64,000 bases of DNA from Siccibacter colletis (GCF_000696575.1 NZ_JMSQ01000005.1:62001-126000), one strand, 5' to 3'; positions 26,685-37,678 are shown, counted from the stretch's first letter. Program-made: numbers and translations. Notes: a model not told the origin generated them from the sequence alone.

Positions 26685-27569
26685 TCAGACGCTGTCGGTC
26701 CAGCGGTGAGCCGGACGGTAACCCAGGACGCGCATTGCCTTTTCGCTGCTCAGCACCGATTCATTGCCTGCAAATTGTTTACGCTGCTCAACGTCAGGGT
26801 AGTAGCGGTCGAGAAGCTCCTGTGTAGGGGTTCGCATGCAGGTGACATCGCTGGTAATAAAGAACTCATCTTTACCCCTGACGTCATATTCGAGGGCTCT
26901 TTCAATCGCCTGGGCAACGTCCCGGACGTCAACGTAGGTCCACATATTCCATAACCTGACGGCCGGATCGTCCTGCCAGCTTTCAAACTGGGCGTATTCT
27001 TCCGGTTCCATAACATTAGAAAGCCGGAGACAGGTAATGCGCATATCAGGGTTATTAAGGCAGAACTGGCGGGCCATTTCTTCACCCAGCACTTTCGTCA
27101 GCGCGTAAATGCTAATCCCCCGTGCCGGGTAGTGTTCATCAACCGGAACATAGGGGGGCTCCCACTGATCGTAAGGCACGCCGGTAGGAACCTCGCTCGA
27201 TGACCAGATGATATTTTTAATCCCCAGGCGCCTGGATGCCTCAAATACGTTGAAGGTGGCCAGCATATTGTTTCTGAACTCGTCAGAATCGGGGATCATC
27301 CGGGGATGGGGGATACTGGCGAGGTGAACTACGGCATCAAAGGCTGCAGGTTCGGGTCGTGAATAGACGTCTTCCCCGATGGAGGAAAGGGCATCAAGCG
27401 TTGCGCCAAAATCCTCTAAATCCGCAATCATCGCCGGATGTTCGCTGGTTAACGGTTCTTTCTTATCAATGAGGAACAGCTCATACCCTGCTTTTTCAAG
27501 CCACTCTACTGTGACCCTGCCAATTTTCCCTGACGCACCGGTAATGGCGATACGTTTTTTTACTGACAT
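26685..27569 (-). CDS. NAD-dependent epimerase/dehydratase family protein
   Basis: A 294-residue extended SDR: TGASGKIG (10-17), an acidic D35 after the second strand (NAD preference), the S124-S125, Y155, K159 set with the YALTK signature. It resembles uronate dehydrogenase and related NAD-dependent sugar oxidoreductases in size and in the VHLAS and IWSSSE stretches, but I cannot fix the substrate. It probably leads the leftward two-gene operon with the SDR. AAGGACG lies just before ATG 27569 and acts as the ribosome site. Confidence 0.85.
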   Translation of the reverse strand: MSVKKRIAITGASGKIGRVTVEWLEKAGYELFLIDKKEPLTSEHPAMIADLEDFGATLDALSSIGEDVYSRPEPAAFDAVVHLASIPHPRMIPDSDEFRNNMLATFNVFEASRRLGIKNIIWSSSEVPTGVPYDQWEPPYVPVDEHYPARGISIYALTKVLGEEMARQFCLNNPDMRITCLRLSNVMEPEEYAQFESWQDDPAVRLWNMWTYVDVRDVAQAIERALEYDVRGKDEFFITSDVTCMRTPTQELLDRYYPDVEQRKQFAGNESVLSSEKAMRVLGYRPAHRWTDSV

Positions 27570-28044
27570 ACTTCGTCCTTATGGTTGAGGTGCAAATCAA
27601 CCTTAAGTTTTGACGACAACAGAAAATAAGCGATGAGATTGTCTAAAAGCTACGGTTACTTTAATTCATCAATCTAAGTTTTTTTCCATAACAGGCGGAA
27701 TCCATCAATCGGCAAGGGTGCTTACACTAAGGCTTCATAACTGAATGTCCGCTCTTTGCTCTTAACGGACACTAATCAGCTTTACCGGACTGTGCCAGAA
27801 TGGCTCAAGCGGAAATGTTTGTTGCTGTGGAACACTGCGCAGCGCCTGGCGAGAAGCTGCTCATGCATTTTTATTCGTGGGCACGTCTGCATCATTATCC
27901 CATCACTCGCGGCGATCGGTCTGCCACAAAATAATAATATGCATTATTATCTGCCTTCAAAAATAGCTACACAGGCCACCGGGCATGTTGAAATTACCTT
28001 ACATTCTCGGTGCTTCTGACTCTTATCGGCACCGCTAAAGCAGC
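27570..28044. other. Gene-free stretch of the island
   Basis: 475 bases without a supportable gene. Short frames exist but have neither ribosome site nor family features. Around 27734-27765 there is a degenerate version of a GTCCGCT / AGCGGAC repeat seen elsewhere in the window. Confidence 0.6.
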
Positions 28045-28314
28045 GTGAACGTACAGGGTGTATTAAAGCTGGCTGGGGATGACATTGCAGGCATGCAGAA
28101 GCATCAGCATGACATTGCGGCGCTGGATGCGAAATACACACAGAATCTGGCAGATGTACAAGCACATATTAATTAGCCTGAGCACGATGCTGCTGTCGGC
28201 AAGCGTCGGTTGCTGTTCAACGCACAGTCTGGAAAGAACAGCACGGCTAGCGCCACCAGCCTGGATGATACTATCAGCCTCCGACTTACTGACGCCGCTG
28301 AATCAGGATGTAAG
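28045..28314 (+). pseudogene. Remnant of a lambda-type Rz lysis gene with an in-frame amber codon
   Basis: Translated from 28045, one frame reads KHQHDIAALDAKYTQNLADV, then a TAG (28174-28176), then continues in the same frame with VGKRRLLFN, a serine/alanine-rich stretch, SLDD and LRLTDAAESG. This is the order of motifs in lambdoid Rz endopeptidases: a DAKYTKELADA-like helix, AAGRRRL, then ASPRLADTAE. The start of the gene and everything after about 28314 are lost. Rz is the spanin that disrupts the outer membrane during phage lysis. It is the only phage-like gene trace in the element and supports prophage ancestry. Confidence 0.65.
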
Positions 28315-28558
28315 TCCAGAATAATGGCTTGCAACAGCCTCTGTGCGAAAGCCTGCTCCCTTTGTGAGTGATGCCGCACCTACCCCGCAAATAATCCAGA
28401 AACGGGGCTAATTCAGGCTGCGTCTGGCCAGGTTCTTCACCCAAGTTGATACCCCAGCGTAAATCCGGCGAGGTTCGGTCCCAGCAGCAGACCGACGGCT
28501 ATCATGCTAACCGTGGGAAAGACTGGACGACAATCGCGATCCAGGATTTTGGGATGGG
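28315..28558. other. Decayed island sequence
   Basis: No frame of useful length or family likeness. The sequence lies between the Rz remnant and the direct repeats and looks like decayed coding DNA. Confidence 0.5.
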
Positions 28559-28606
28559 GTTTTGATAACTGGTTTTGATAACTTGTTTTGATAAATTTTT
28601 GATAAC
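28559..28606. repeat. Four direct repeats of (G/T)TTTTGATAA(C/A)
   Basis: Copies start at 28559, 28572, 28585 and 28596 (spacing 13, 13, 11). They lie about 70-115 bases inside the icd stop at the right end of the element. Short direct repeats at such a place are typical of integrase arm sites or excisionase sites; the assignment is an inference. Confidence 0.65.
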
Positions 28607-28624
28607 CATACAAATTCTAATAAT

Positions 28625-28651
28625 AAAAAACGGGAACCATCAGGCTCCCGT
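28625..28651 (-). terminator. Current icd terminator, supplied by the element
   Basis: A 9-bp stem with one mismatch (ACGGGAACC with GGCTCCCGT), a 4-base loop and, read leftward, a U-tract from the A-run 28625-28630. It copies the layout of the displaced native terminator at 20088-20115 with a different loop. Confidence 0.8.
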
Positions 28652-28674
28652 TCAGATGCAACCTGAAGTTCGGA

Positions 28675-29925
28675 TTACATGTTTTCGATGATAGCGTCGC
28701 CAAACTCTGAACATTTCAGCAGCTTAGCGCCATCCATCAGGCGTTCGAAATCGTAGGTCACGGTCTTGTTGTTGATCGCGCCTTCCATCCCTTTAACAAT
28801 CAGGTCTGCAGCTTCGAACCACTCCATGTGACGCAGCATCATTTCCGCGGAAAGGATGATGGAGCCTGGGTTCACTTTGTCCTGACCGGCGTATTTCGGT
28901 GCAGTACCGTGGGTCGCTTCGAACAGGGCGCACTCGTCGCCGATGTTCGCGCCCGGTGCGATACCGATGCCGCCAACCTGCGCTGCCAGGGCGTCAGAGA
29001 TGTAGTCGCCGTTGAGGTTCATACAGGCGATCACGTCATACTCCGCCGGACGCAGCAGGATCTGCTGCAGGAAGGCGTCAGCAATCACGTCTTTTACGAC
29101 AATCTCTTTCCCGGTGTTCGGGTTTTTGATGGTCATCCACGGGCCGCCGTCGATTAGCTCGCCGCCGAACTCCTCTTTCGCCAGCTGGTAACCCCAGTCT
29201 TTGAAAGCGCCTTCGGTGAACTTCATGATGTTGCCTTTGTGAACCAGGGTCACGGAGTCACGGTCGTTGGTGATCGCATACTCGATGGCCGCACGCACCA
29301 GGCGCTTGGTCCCCTCTTCAGAGCACGGCTTGATGCCGATACCACAGTGTTCCGGGAAGCGGATCTTCTTCACGCCCATTTCGTCGCGCAGGAATTTGAT
29401 CACTTTCTCCGCCTCGGCAGAGTCGGCTTTCCACTCGATACCGGCGTAGATGTCTTCGGAGTTCTCACGGAAGATAACCATGTCGGTCAGTTCCGGGTGC
29501 TTAACCGGGCTTGGGGTGCCCTGGTAGTAACGTACCGGGCGCAGGCAGACGTACAGGTCCAGCTCCTGACGCAGCGCAACGTTCAGAGAACGAATACCGC
29601 CGCCGACCGGGGTGGTCAGTGGGCCTTTAATAGCAACGCGGTAGTCGCGGATCAGATCGAGGGTTTCAGCAGGCAGCCAGACGTCCTGGCCGTAAACGTG
29701 AGTGGATTTCTCACCGGTGAAAATTTCCATCCAGGAAATCTTACGCTCGCCCTTATAGGCTTTCTCAACGGCGGCATCCACCACTTTCAGCATCGCCGGG
29801 GTCACGTCCACGCCGATACCATCACCTTCAATGAAAGGGATAATCGGATTATTCGGAACGTTGAGCTTGCCGTTTTGCAGGGTGATCTTACTACCTTCCG
29901 CCGGAACAACTACTTTGCTTTCCAT
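28675..29925 (-). CDS. icd: Isocitrate dehydrogenase (NADP)
   Basis: A 416-residue TCA-cycle enzyme converting isocitrate to 2-oxoglutarate and CO2 with NADP. The length and sequence match E. coli Icd throughout, including [12 protein letters not shown], the phosphorylation loop [11 protein letters not shown] (S113, target of AceK) and the C-terminus [15 protein letters not shown] lies 5 bases before ATG 29925. The last 163 bases are duplicated at 20137-20299, so the present C-terminal codons come from the integrated element. The protein stays intact. Confidence 0.98.
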   Translation of the reverse strand: MESKVVVPAEGSKITLQNGKLNVPNNPIIPFIEGDGIGVDVTPAMLKVVDAAVEKAYKGERKISWMEIFTGEKSTHVYGQDVWLPAETLDLIRDYRVAIKGPLTTPVGGGIRSLNVALRQELDLYVCLRPVRYYQGTPSPVKHPELTDMVIFRENSEDIYAGIEWKADSAEAEKVIKFLRDEMGVKKIRFPEHCGIGIKPCSEEGTKRLVRAAIEYAITNDRDSVTLVHKGNIMKFTEGAFKDWGYQLAKEEFGGELIDGGPWMTIKNPNTGKEIVVKDVIADAFLQQILLRPAEYDVIACMNLNGDYISDALAAQVGGIGIAPGANIGDECALFEATHGTAPKYAGQDKVNPGSIILSAEMMLRHMEWFEAADLIVKGMEGAINNKTVTYDFERLMDGAKLLKCSEFGDAIIENM

Positions 29926-30116
29926 TCACCTCTCCTTCGAGCGCTTCTGATTATGATGCCTGTCATATTCACGCCGTAGATGCTTTGGCCTCTCGGCTAC
30001 CCCGTACCGGAGCCGGGATTCGTCTCGTGCCGCCGTCCTGCAACGCGAATTATTCAGCGCATATTTTGTTAATGAATTGTAATGAGCCTGTCGATACTAC
30101 CTTAAACTTTGCAACC

Positions 30117-30145
30117 ATGCCAGGCAGTCGTGATTCCGCTATAAT
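30117..30145 (+). promoter_or_regulatory. Candidate rluE promoter
   Basis: TATAAT at 30140-30145 is a perfect -10 hexamer; ATGCCA at 30117-30122 with a 17-base spacer is a fair -35. The -10 overlaps the ATG at 30144 that corresponds to the E. coli RluE start, so RNA from this promoter would have to start translation further on. Confidence 0.5.
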
Positions 30146-30806
30146 GCGGCAATCCCCACTGACTGAAAATAGTATGCCTGGAACTTCTTTTAGAAATCAC
30201 CGCGTTAAGCGATTCAGCTCACGACAAGATACCGCCCGCCGCCGCGACACCGGGCCGAAACGGCTGGTGCTGTTCAATAAACCCTACGATGTGCTGCCGC
30301 AGTTCACCGACGAGGCCGGGCGCGCCACGCTGAAAGACTACATTCCGGTGGCCGGGGTGTATGCCGCCGGGCGGCTCGACCGCGACAGCGAGGGGCTACT
30401 GGTGCTCACTAACGACGGCGCGTTACAGGCGACGCTTACCCAGCCGGGGAAACGCACCGGAAAAATCTACTATGTGCAGGTGGAAGGCGAGCCGACGCCG
30501 GAGGCGCTGGCGGCCCTGCGCAGCGGGGTGACGCTTAACGACGGGCCAACGCTGCCGGCCGGGATAGAGCGGGTCGAAGAGCCTTCATGGCTGTGGCCGC
30601 GCCAACCGCCGGTGCGCGAGCGCAAATCCATTCCCACCGCCTGGCTCAAAATCACCCTGTACGAGGGGCGCAACCGCCAGGTGCGACGCATGACGGCGCA
30701 CGTCGGCTTCCCTACCCTGCGCCTGATCCGCTACGCAATGGGCCCCTATACCCTCGACAATCTCGCCAGCGGCGAGTGGCGCGATGTCCCGCTAACCAAG
30801 GAGTAA
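30144..30806 (+). CDS. rluE: 23S rRNA pseudouridine(2457) synthase
   Basis: A RsuA/RluB-family pseudouridine synthase of about 220 residues, close to E. coli RluE (217). It has [17 protein letters not shown], which holds the catalytic aspartate, and the C-terminal [19 protein letters not shown]. It modifies U2457 of 23S rRNA. The start at 30144 is chosen by likeness to E. coli; ATG 30174 (MPGTSFRNH) is the better choice if the TATAAT at 30140 is the promoter. It has no S4 domain, as expected for RluE. nudJ follows almost directly. Confidence 0.93.
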   Translation: MRQSPLTENSMPGTSFRNHRVKRFSSRQDTARRRDTGPKRLVLFNKPYDVLPQFTDEAGRATLKDYIPVAGVYAAGRLDRDSEGLLVLTNDGALQATLTQPGKRTGKIYYVQVEGEPTPEALAALRSGVTLNDGPTLPAGIERVEEPSWLWPRQPPVRERKSIPTAWLKITLYEGRNRQVRRMTAHVGFPTLRLIRYAMGPYTLDNLASGEWRDVPLTKE

Positions 30807-30808
30807 TG

Positions 30809-31264
30809 ATGTTTAAACCGCATGTCACCGTCGCCTGCGTGGTGCACGCTGCCGGTAAGTTTCTGGTGGTGGAAGAGACCGTTAACGGCAAAGCGACCTG
30901 GAACCAGCCCGCCGGGCATCTGGAAGCGGACGAAACGCTGGTCGAGGCCGCGAGCCGCGAGCTGTATGAAGAGACCGGCATTGTCGCTGTGCCTGACACC
31001 TTTGTGCGCATGCACCAGTGGATTGCGCCGGACCGCACGCCGTTCCTGCGCTTTCTGTTCGCCATCGATCTCGATGCTGAGTGCGACACCACGCCTCACG
31101 ACAGCGATATCGACCGCTGTTTATGGGTCAGCGCCGACGAGATCCTGAACGCCGGCAACCTGCGCTCGCCGCTGGTGGCGGAGAGCATTCGCTGCTGGCA
31201 GGAGGGGACGCGCTATCCGCTGTCGGTCATCGGGGCATTTAACTGGTCGCCGGGCGGGGCATAA
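30809..31264 (+). CDS. nudJ: Nudix phosphatase NudJ
   Basis: A 151-residue protein starting at ATG 30809 ([16 protein letters not shown]), with AGGAG 7 bases upstream. The Nudix box [23 protein letters not shown] has the G-x5-E-x7-REUxEExG pattern. E. coli NudJ hydrolyses HMP-pyrophosphate and nucleoside triphosphates, touching thiamine metabolism. The stop of rluE and this start are two bases apart, so the two form an operon as in E. coli. Confidence 0.95.
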   Translation: MFKPHVTVACVVHAAGKFLVVEETVNGKATWNQPAGHLEADETLVEAASRELYEETGIVAVPDTFVRMHQWIAPDRTPFLRFLFAIDLDAECDTTPHDSDIDRCLWVSADEILNAGNLRSPLVAESIRCWQEGTRYPLSVIGAFNWSPGGA

Positions 31265-31439
31265 CATCACGCCTTTACTGATTTGTTACGCCGCGAAATA
31301 ATTAACGGCAGCTTAACATGCTGCCGCTCATCGCTCCCCTGAACGCTTTCCTTCCTTTCTGCCTCGCTCTCCCGCGCGCCCTGCTACCAGGATGCAAAAA
31401 CCCCCTTTTTTATGCCAGCCACTGTGCTTTGCATGGAAT

Positions 31440-31466
31440 TAAAGAACAAAAAATAAACGCCGATAG
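31440..31466 (+). promoter_or_regulatory. Sigma-28 (FliA) flagellar-class promoter
   Basis: TAAA (31440-31443), exactly 15 bases, GCCGATAG (31459-31466) matches the FliA consensus TAAA-N15-GCCGATAA at 11 of 12 positions. It is about 70 bases before the chemoreceptor start. Confidence 0.88.
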
Positions 31467-31535
31467 AGCATTGACCAGGAGGCGCTACGTGAAGGGACAG
31501 TGATGATAGTTTGTGGTTGATCCTGAGGAGCCGTG

Positions 31536-33485
31536 ATGGCCAGACAATCCGTACAAAAAAAGATGAGTACCCGCACACAGATGCTGCTGACCGGCGCCTT
31601 AACCATCACGCTGGGGTTTGTGGTGACCATCGGCGTGCTGAGCTGGCAGTCCAGCAGTGAACAGAAATCGCTGGCAGAAAACTATCTGCAGCAGATAGCG
31701 CAGAGCGAGGCGCTGAAGATTCAGCAGGAGTTAAATTACGCGCGCGACGTGGCGCATAACCTCGGCCACAGCCTGGCGGCGCTGCCCCGCGCGGGCGTAA
31801 CCGACCGTAAGGTCGTCGATACGCTGCTGGAAGGCGCACTGCGCGATAATCCGGATTACCTCTCCGTCTCGGTTATCTTCGAAGAAAATGCCTTTGACGG
31901 GCAGGATGCGGCGTTCGACGGGCAGCCAGGCCAGGCACCAAAAGGCCGGTACGCCTTCTTCGTTGACAGCGACAAGGCGGGTAATTATCAGCTTCATCCG
32001 CTACTCTCATACACCACGCCAGGCCAGGGCGACTACTACCTCGTGCCGCAAAAAAGCATGAAAGATACGCTGATCGAGCCTTACAGCTACAGCTATAACG
32101 GCGTGCCTACCCTGCTCACCTCGGTGGCTGCCCCCATCGTGACCGACAACAAGCTGCAGGCGGTGGTGACCTCAGATATCTCCCTGGCCCTGCTGCAGCA
32201 AAAAGTGAACCAGATTAAACCCTGGGAAGGCACCGGCTACGCCATGTTGCTCTCTACTACCGGGAAGGTGATCTCTTACCCTGATAAATCCCTGACCAGT
32301 AAGCCCTTTACTGGGGAGACCGGCGGCTATAGCGCGAACGTCATGGAACAGAACGACCCGATCCTCGGCGAAGAGGCGTTAGTCACCTGGCAACCCATCA
32401 GCATTGGTAACAGCACCGACAAATGGTATCTGGGCATCGTGGCCCCGGTCAGTCAGGTCATGGCAGCCGCCAACCGACAGCTGATGAACGCCATTGTGCT
32501 GATGGTGGTGAGCATTCTGCTGGTGAGCGCGCTGCTGGGCATCGTCTTTAGCCGCAAAGTGCTGAAACCGCTCGGTGGAGAACCGCTGCACGCCGCGACT
32601 ATCGCCCTAGCGGTGGCCGACGGCAAGCTGGATAACGCGATTGCGGTTAAATCGGGGGATCGCGGCAGCCTGTTTTATGCGCTTCACACCATGCAGGTGC
32701 AGCTGCGCGGGATCGTCGGGCAGATTAAAGAAGCCAGTGACTCCGTGCGCCAGGGGGCAGGCGAGATCGTGAGCGGCAATATCAACCTCTCCTCGCGCAC
32801 CGAGCAGCAGGCGGCAGCGCTGGAGCAGACCGCGGCCAGCATGGAGCAGATCAGCGCCACCGTGAAGCACAACGCCACCAACGCGCATCATGCGACCGAG
32901 CTCACCGCTAACGCCACGCAGATTGCCAGCCGCGGCGAAGCGCTGGTCGGCCAGGTAGTGCAGACAATGGCGCAGATTAACGACAGCGCGAAGAAGATCG
33001 GTGATATCACCACCATGATCAACAGCATTGCGTTCCAGACCAACATCCTGGCGCTCAACGCCGCGGTGGAAGCGGCACGGGCCGGGGAACAGGGCCGCGG
33101 CTTCGCGGTGGTGGCCAGCGAAGTGCGAAGCCTGGCCCAGCGCAGTGCCAATGCGGTGAAAGAGATCGCCGGGTTGATTGAGGAGTCGAGCCAGCGCGTG
33201 GAAAACGGCGTGCAGCTGGTGAATGATGCCGGGAAAACCATGCAGGAGATGACGCAGGCGGTGAATTCGGTGCAGACCATTATTGGTGAAATCGTCAGCG
33301 CGTCCGATGAACAGTCGAAGGGCATCAGTCAGGTGACGATTGCCGTCAACGAGATGGATGGCGTTACCCAGCAGAACGCCGCTTTGGTGCAGCAGATGGC
33401 CGCCGCCGCCACCTCGCTCGAAGAACAAGCCCAGCAGCTGGCGCAAACCGTCGAGCAGTTCAGCCTCGACGAACGCGCCGCGTAA
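31536..33485 (+). CDS. Transmembrane methyl-accepting chemotaxis protein
   Basis: A 649-residue receptor. GAGGAG lies 6 bases before ATG 31536; a GTG directly before it is less likely. One helix at about 16-36 and a second at about 310-333 frame a periplasmic sensor of the Cache type ([39 protein letters not shown]). A HAMP-like linker and a long MCP signalling domain with [19 protein letters not shown] follow. The protein ends without an NWETF docking tail. Its own sigma-28 promoter and terminator isolate it between nudJ and mnmA, which are adjacent in E. coli, so it is a lineage-specific insertion into the operon. Cache domains sense small organic acids or amino acids. Confidence 0.93.
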   Translation: MARQSVQKKMSTRTQMLLTGALTITLGFVVTIGVLSWQSSSEQKSLAENYLQQIAQSEALKIQQELNYARDVAHNLGHSLAALPRAGVTDRKVVDTLLEGALRDNPDYLSVSVIFEENAFDGQDAAFDGQPGQAPKGRYAFFVDSDKAGNYQLHPLLSYTTPGQGDYYLVPQKSMKDTLIEPYSYSYNGVPTLLTSVAAPIVTDNKLQAVVTSDISLALLQQKVNQIKPWEGTGYAMLLSTTGKVISYPDKSLTSKPFTGETGGYSANVMEQNDPILGEEALVTWQPISIGNSTDKWYLGIVAPVSQVMAAANRQLMNAIVLMVVSILLVSALLGIVFSRKVLKPLGGEPLHAATIALAVADGKLDNAIAVKSGDRGSLFYALHTMQVQLRGIVGQIKEASDSVRQGAGEIVSGNINLSSRTEQQAAALEQTAASMEQISATVKHNATNAHHATELTANATQIASRGEALVGQVVQTMAQINDSAKKIGDITTMINSIAFQTNILALNAAVEAARAGEQGRGFAVVASEVRSLAQRSANAVKEIAGLIEESSQRVENGVQLVNDAGKTMQEMTQAVNSVQTIIGEIVSASDEQSKGISQVTIAVNEMDGVTQQNAALVQQMAAAATSLEEQAQQLAQTVEQFSLDERAA

Positions 33486-33518
33486 ACCAGTAACGGGACG
33501 CAGCCGCGCCCCGCTCAC

Positions 33519-33555
33519 CCTGCCCGTCACATCCAGACGGGCAGGCCTGTTTTTT
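33519..33555 (+). terminator. Rho-independent terminator of the chemoreceptor gene
   Basis: A perfect 10-bp stem (CCTGCCCGTC with GACGGGCAGG), a 7-base loop, then a short spacer and six T (33550-33555). Confidence 0.85.
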
Positions 33556-33668
33556 GCCGTTCGCGCCTTTTCTGCATGCCGGAGGGAAAACCCGGCGCGC
33601 TCGGGGGTGTTTGCGCCGCCAGTGCGTGATAGAATACGCCGCCTTGTTGTTCAATGCGTGAGTATTCC

Positions 33669-34775
33669 ATGTCAGAAAGCCCAAAAAAAGTGATCGTCGG
33701 CATGTCCGGCGGTGTCGATTCCTCCGTTTCCGCTTACCTGCTGCAACAGCAGGGTTATAAGGTGGAAGGCCTGTTCATGAAGAACTGGGAAGAGGACGAC
33801 GGCGAGGAATATTGTACTGCCGCCGAGGATCTTGCCGATGCGCAGGCCGTGTGCGATAAGCTCGGCATTGAACTGCACACCGTCAATTTCGCCGCAGAGT
33901 ACTGGGATAACGTCTTCGAGCACTTCCTGGAAGAGTACAAAGCCGGCCGCACGCCGAACCCGGATATTCTGTGCAACAAAGAGATCAAATTTAAAGCCTT
34001 CCTTGAATTTGCCGCCGAAGATCTCGGTGCCGACTTCATCGCCACCGGCCACTACGTGCGCCGCGCTGACGTCGACGGCAAAAGCCGCCTGCTGCGCGGG
34101 CTGGATGGCAATAAAGACCAGAGCTACTTCCTCTATACCCTGAGCCACGAGCAGATTGCCCAGAGCCTGTTCCCGGTAGGCGAGCTGGAAAAACCGGAGG
34201 TGCGCCGCATCGCCGAACAGCTCGATCTGGTCACCGCGAAGAAAAAAGACTCCACCGGCATCTGCTTCATTGGCGAGCGCAAATTCCGCGACTTCCTGGG
34301 CCGCTACCTCCCTGCCCAGCCGGGTAAAATCATCACCGTTGACGGTGAAACCATCGGCGAGCATCAGGGGCTGATGTACCATACCCTCGGCCAGCGTAAA
34401 GGGCTGGGTATCGGCGGCACCAAAGAGGGCAGCGACGATCCGTGGTACGTGGTGGACAAAGACGTTGAAAACAACGTGCTTATCGTCGCGCAGGGTCACG
34501 ATCATCCGCGTCTGATGTCGGTCGGGCTGATTGCCCAGCAGCTGCACTGGGTGGATCGTGAAAACTGGAAAGCGGAAAAACGCTGCACGGTGAAAACCCG
34601 CTATCGCCAGACCGATATTCCCTGCACCGTTACCCCGCTGGGCGACGACCGCATTGAAGTGCGTTTCGACGAGCCGGTTGCCGCGGTGACGCCGGGCCAG
34701 TCTGCGGTGTTCTACGACGGTGATGTCTGCCTCGGCGGCGGCATCATCGAGCAGCGTATCGCGCTGCCGGCATAA
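33669..34775 (+). CDS. mnmA: tRNA 2-thiouridylase MnmA
   Basis: From ATG 33669 the product has 368 residues, as in E. coli. It contains the PP-loop GMSGGVDSS (D17), the catalytic cysteines in DILCNKE and TGICFIG, and the tRNA-binding [13 protein letters not shown]. It puts sulphur on U34 of Lys, Glu and Gln tRNAs with help from the Tus relay. An ATG at 33654 would add five residues and is less likely. hflD follows after 76 bases, keeping the E. coli order. Confidence 0.97.
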   Translation: MSESPKKVIVGMSGGVDSSVSAYLLQQQGYKVEGLFMKNWEEDDGEEYCTAAEDLADAQAVCDKLGIELHTVNFAAEYWDNVFEHFLEEYKAGRTPNPDILCNKEIKFKAFLEFAAEDLGADFIATGHYVRRADVDGKSRLLRGLDGNKDQSYFLYTLSHEQIAQSLFPVGELEKPEVRRIAEQLDLVTAKKKDSTGICFIGERKFRDFLGRYLPAQPGKIITVDGETIGEHQGLMYHTLGQRKGLGIGGTKEGSDDPWYVVDKDVENNVLIVAQGHDHPRLMSVGLIAQQLHWVDRENWKAEKRCTVKTRYRQTDIPCTVTPLGDDRIEVRFDEPVAAVTPGQSAVFYDGDVCLGGGIIEQRIALPA

Positions 34776-34851
34776 CGGATTCTCTATTTTACCTTTTGGC
34801 TCGCCGTCGCCCTGCGACGGTTTACGAGCGCGGTCAGAACAAGGAGTTGGC

Positions 34852-35481
34852 GTGGCGAAGAACTATTATGACATCACCCTGGCGCTGGCGGGCATCTGCC
34901 AGTCGGCCCGTCTGGTGCAGGAGCTGGCGCATCAGGGTCACTGCGATACCGAAGCGCTGCACGTGTCGCTGCAGAGCGTCATCGATCAGAACCCTGACTC
35001 CACGCTCGGGGTGTTTGGCGGTCGCGAAGCCAACCTGAAACTCGGTCTGGAGACCCTGCTCGGCGTGCTCAACGCCGGCAACCGCCAGGGGCTGAACGCC
35101 GAGCTGACGCGCTATACCCTGAGCCTGATGGTGCTGGAGCGTAAGCTCGCCGGCACAAAGGGTGCTATGGATACCCTCGGCAGCAGCATCAGCGGCCTGC
35201 ACCGTCAGCTCGACCATTTCGATCTTGAATCTGATACCCTGCTCAGCGCGATGGCCGGTATTTATGTTGACGTCATCAGCCCGCTCGGCCCGCGCATTCA
35301 GGTCACCGGCTCACCGGCCGTGCTGCAAAGCCCGCAGGTGCAGGCCAAAGTACGCGCCACGCTGCTGGCCGGTATCCGCGCCGCGGTGCTCTGGCAGCAG
35401 GTCGGCGGTGGCCGCTTCCAGCTTATGTTTTCCCGTAGCCGCCTGACCGCTCAGGCAAAAAATATTCTCGCTCATTGTTAA
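34852..35481 (+). CDS. hflD: High-frequency lysogenization protein HflD
   Basis: A 209-residue protein starting at GTG 34852 with AAGGAG 5 bases before it. The sequence [20 protein letters not shown] is the conserved start. In E. coli HflD is a membrane-associated protein that binds phage lambda CII and lowers lysogeny. It is helix-rich, has no signal peptide, and lies between mnmA and purB as in E. coli. The end (ILAHC) is a few residues shorter than in E. coli. Confidence 0.95.
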   Translation: MAKNYYDITLALAGICQSARLVQELAHQGHCDTEALHVSLQSVIDQNPDSTLGVFGGREANLKLGLETLLGVLNAGNRQGLNAELTRYTLSLMVLERKLAGTKGAMDTLGSSISGLHRQLDHFDLESDTLLSAMAGIYVDVISPLGPRIQVTGSPAVLQSPQVQAKVRATLLAGIRAAVLWQQVGGGRFQLMFSRSRLTAQAKNILAHC

Positions 35482-36870
<1,389 letters not shown>

Positions 36871-36877
36871 TGCCCTG

Positions 36878-36904
36878 CCCCCTTGCCGCCCGGCAAGGGG
36901 GTTT
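36878..36904 (+). terminator. purB terminator
   Basis: A perfect 10-bp stem (CCCCCTTGCC with GGCAAGGGGG) with a 4-base loop is followed by three T and C-rich sequence. It separates purB from phoP. Confidence 0.8.
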
Positions 36905-36923
36905 CCCCGCCGCACCGCCCCAC

Positions 36924-36958
36924 GGTTTAACTAATGTTTATCCCTTCGCTACCATAAT
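36924..36958 (+). promoter_or_regulatory. PhoP box and promoter of phoPQ
   Basis: GGTTTA (36924-36929), five bases, TGTTTA (36935-36940) is a perfect PhoP-box direct repeat. Twelve bases on lies CATAAT (36953-36958), a -10 hexamer at the spacing known for PhoP-activated promoters. This predicts autoactivation of phoPQ in low magnesium. Confidence 0.9.
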
Positions 36959-37003
36959 TCGCGTTAAACTATTCAGGCCGTAAATTTATGAAGAGGAAGC
37001 GTC

Positions 37004-37678
37004 ATGCGCGTGCTGGTCGTCGAGGATAATGCCCTGCTGCGTCACCATCTGAAGGTGCAACTGCAGGAGCTGGGTCATCAGGTCGATGCGGCCGAAGATG
37101 CCAGAGAAGCCGACTACTTCTTAAACGAGCACACCCCCGATATTGCGATTGTTGACCTTGGCCTGCCGGATGAGGATGGCCTGTCGCTGATCCGCCGCTG
37201 GCGCAGCCACGATGTGGGTCTGCCGGTGCTGGTGCTTACCGCGCGCGAAGGCTGGCAGGATAAGGTGGAAGTGCTGGGCGCGGGGGCTGATGATTACGTC
37301 ACCAAGCCGTTCCACATTGAAGAGGTGATGGCGCGGATGCAGGCGCTGATGCGTCGCAACAGCGGCCTGGCCTCGCAGGTGATCTCCCTGCCGCCGTTCC
37401 AGGTGGATCTCTCGCGCCGCGAGTTCTCGGTCAATGAAGAGTTGATCAAGCTGACCGCCTTTGAGTACACCATCATCGAAACCCTGATCCGCAACGCCGG
37501 AAAAGTGGTGAGCAAGGATTCACTGATGCTGCAGCTCTATCCCGACGCCGAGCTGCGCGAAAGCCATACCATTGACGTACTGATGGGCCGCCTGCGCAAG
37601 AAAATCCAGGCGCTGTATCCGGATGAGGTGATCAACACCGTACGCGGTCAGGGCTACCGCTTCGACCTGCCGAAATGA
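37004..37678 (+). CDS. phoP: Response regulator PhoP
   Basis: A 224-residue OmpR-type regulator: receiver with D51 as phospho-acceptor and KPF near residue 100, and a winged-helix DNA-binding domain ending [11 protein letters not shown]. It controls magnesium homeostasis, LPS modification and acid and peptide resistance. GAGGAAG precedes ATG 37004. The stop overlaps the phoQ start by ATGA. The overlap and the PhoP box upstream are as in E. coli and Salmonella. Confidence 0.98.
   Translation: MRVLVVEDNALLRHHLKVQLQELGHQVDAAEDAREADYFLNEHTPDIAIVDLGLPDEDGLSLIRRWRSHDVGLPVLVLTAREGWQDKVEVLGAGADDYVTKPFHIEEVMARMQALMRRNSGLASQVISLPPFQVDLSRREFSVNEELIKLTAFEYTIIETLIRNAGKVVSKDSLMLQLYPDAELRESHTIDVLMGRLRKKIQALYPDEVINTVRGQGYRFDLPK

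Larger units (their letters stand above)
20273..28837. mobile_element. icd-integrated genomic island (degenerate prophage-derived element)
   Basis: The boundaries are a 27-bp direct repeat, GCTTCGAACCACTCCATGTG plus ACGCAGC, at 20273-20299 and 28811-28837, which is the likely attachment core. The interior is about 8.5 kb. It supplies a new 3' end to icd and its own terminator. Inside are a LysR gene, a metallophosphatase, a three-gene rightward run, two leftward dehydrogenase genes and a broken Rz-like lysis gene. The first 258 bases next to the left boundary (20300-20557) are AT-rich and have no gene. I found no integrase, excisionase, repressor or structural phage gene, so the element is probably fixed. 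Confidence 0.85.

Noticed and set aside
27756-28019. Rightward frame of 87 residues in the icd element
   Set aside because: No ribosome site and cysteine-rich low-quality composition; it looks like a chance frame in decayed DNA.
20300-28674. Integrase or excisionase gene expected for an icd-integrated element
   Set aside because: I looked at all larger frames; none has a tyrosine-recombinase or Xis signature. The element appears to have lost them.
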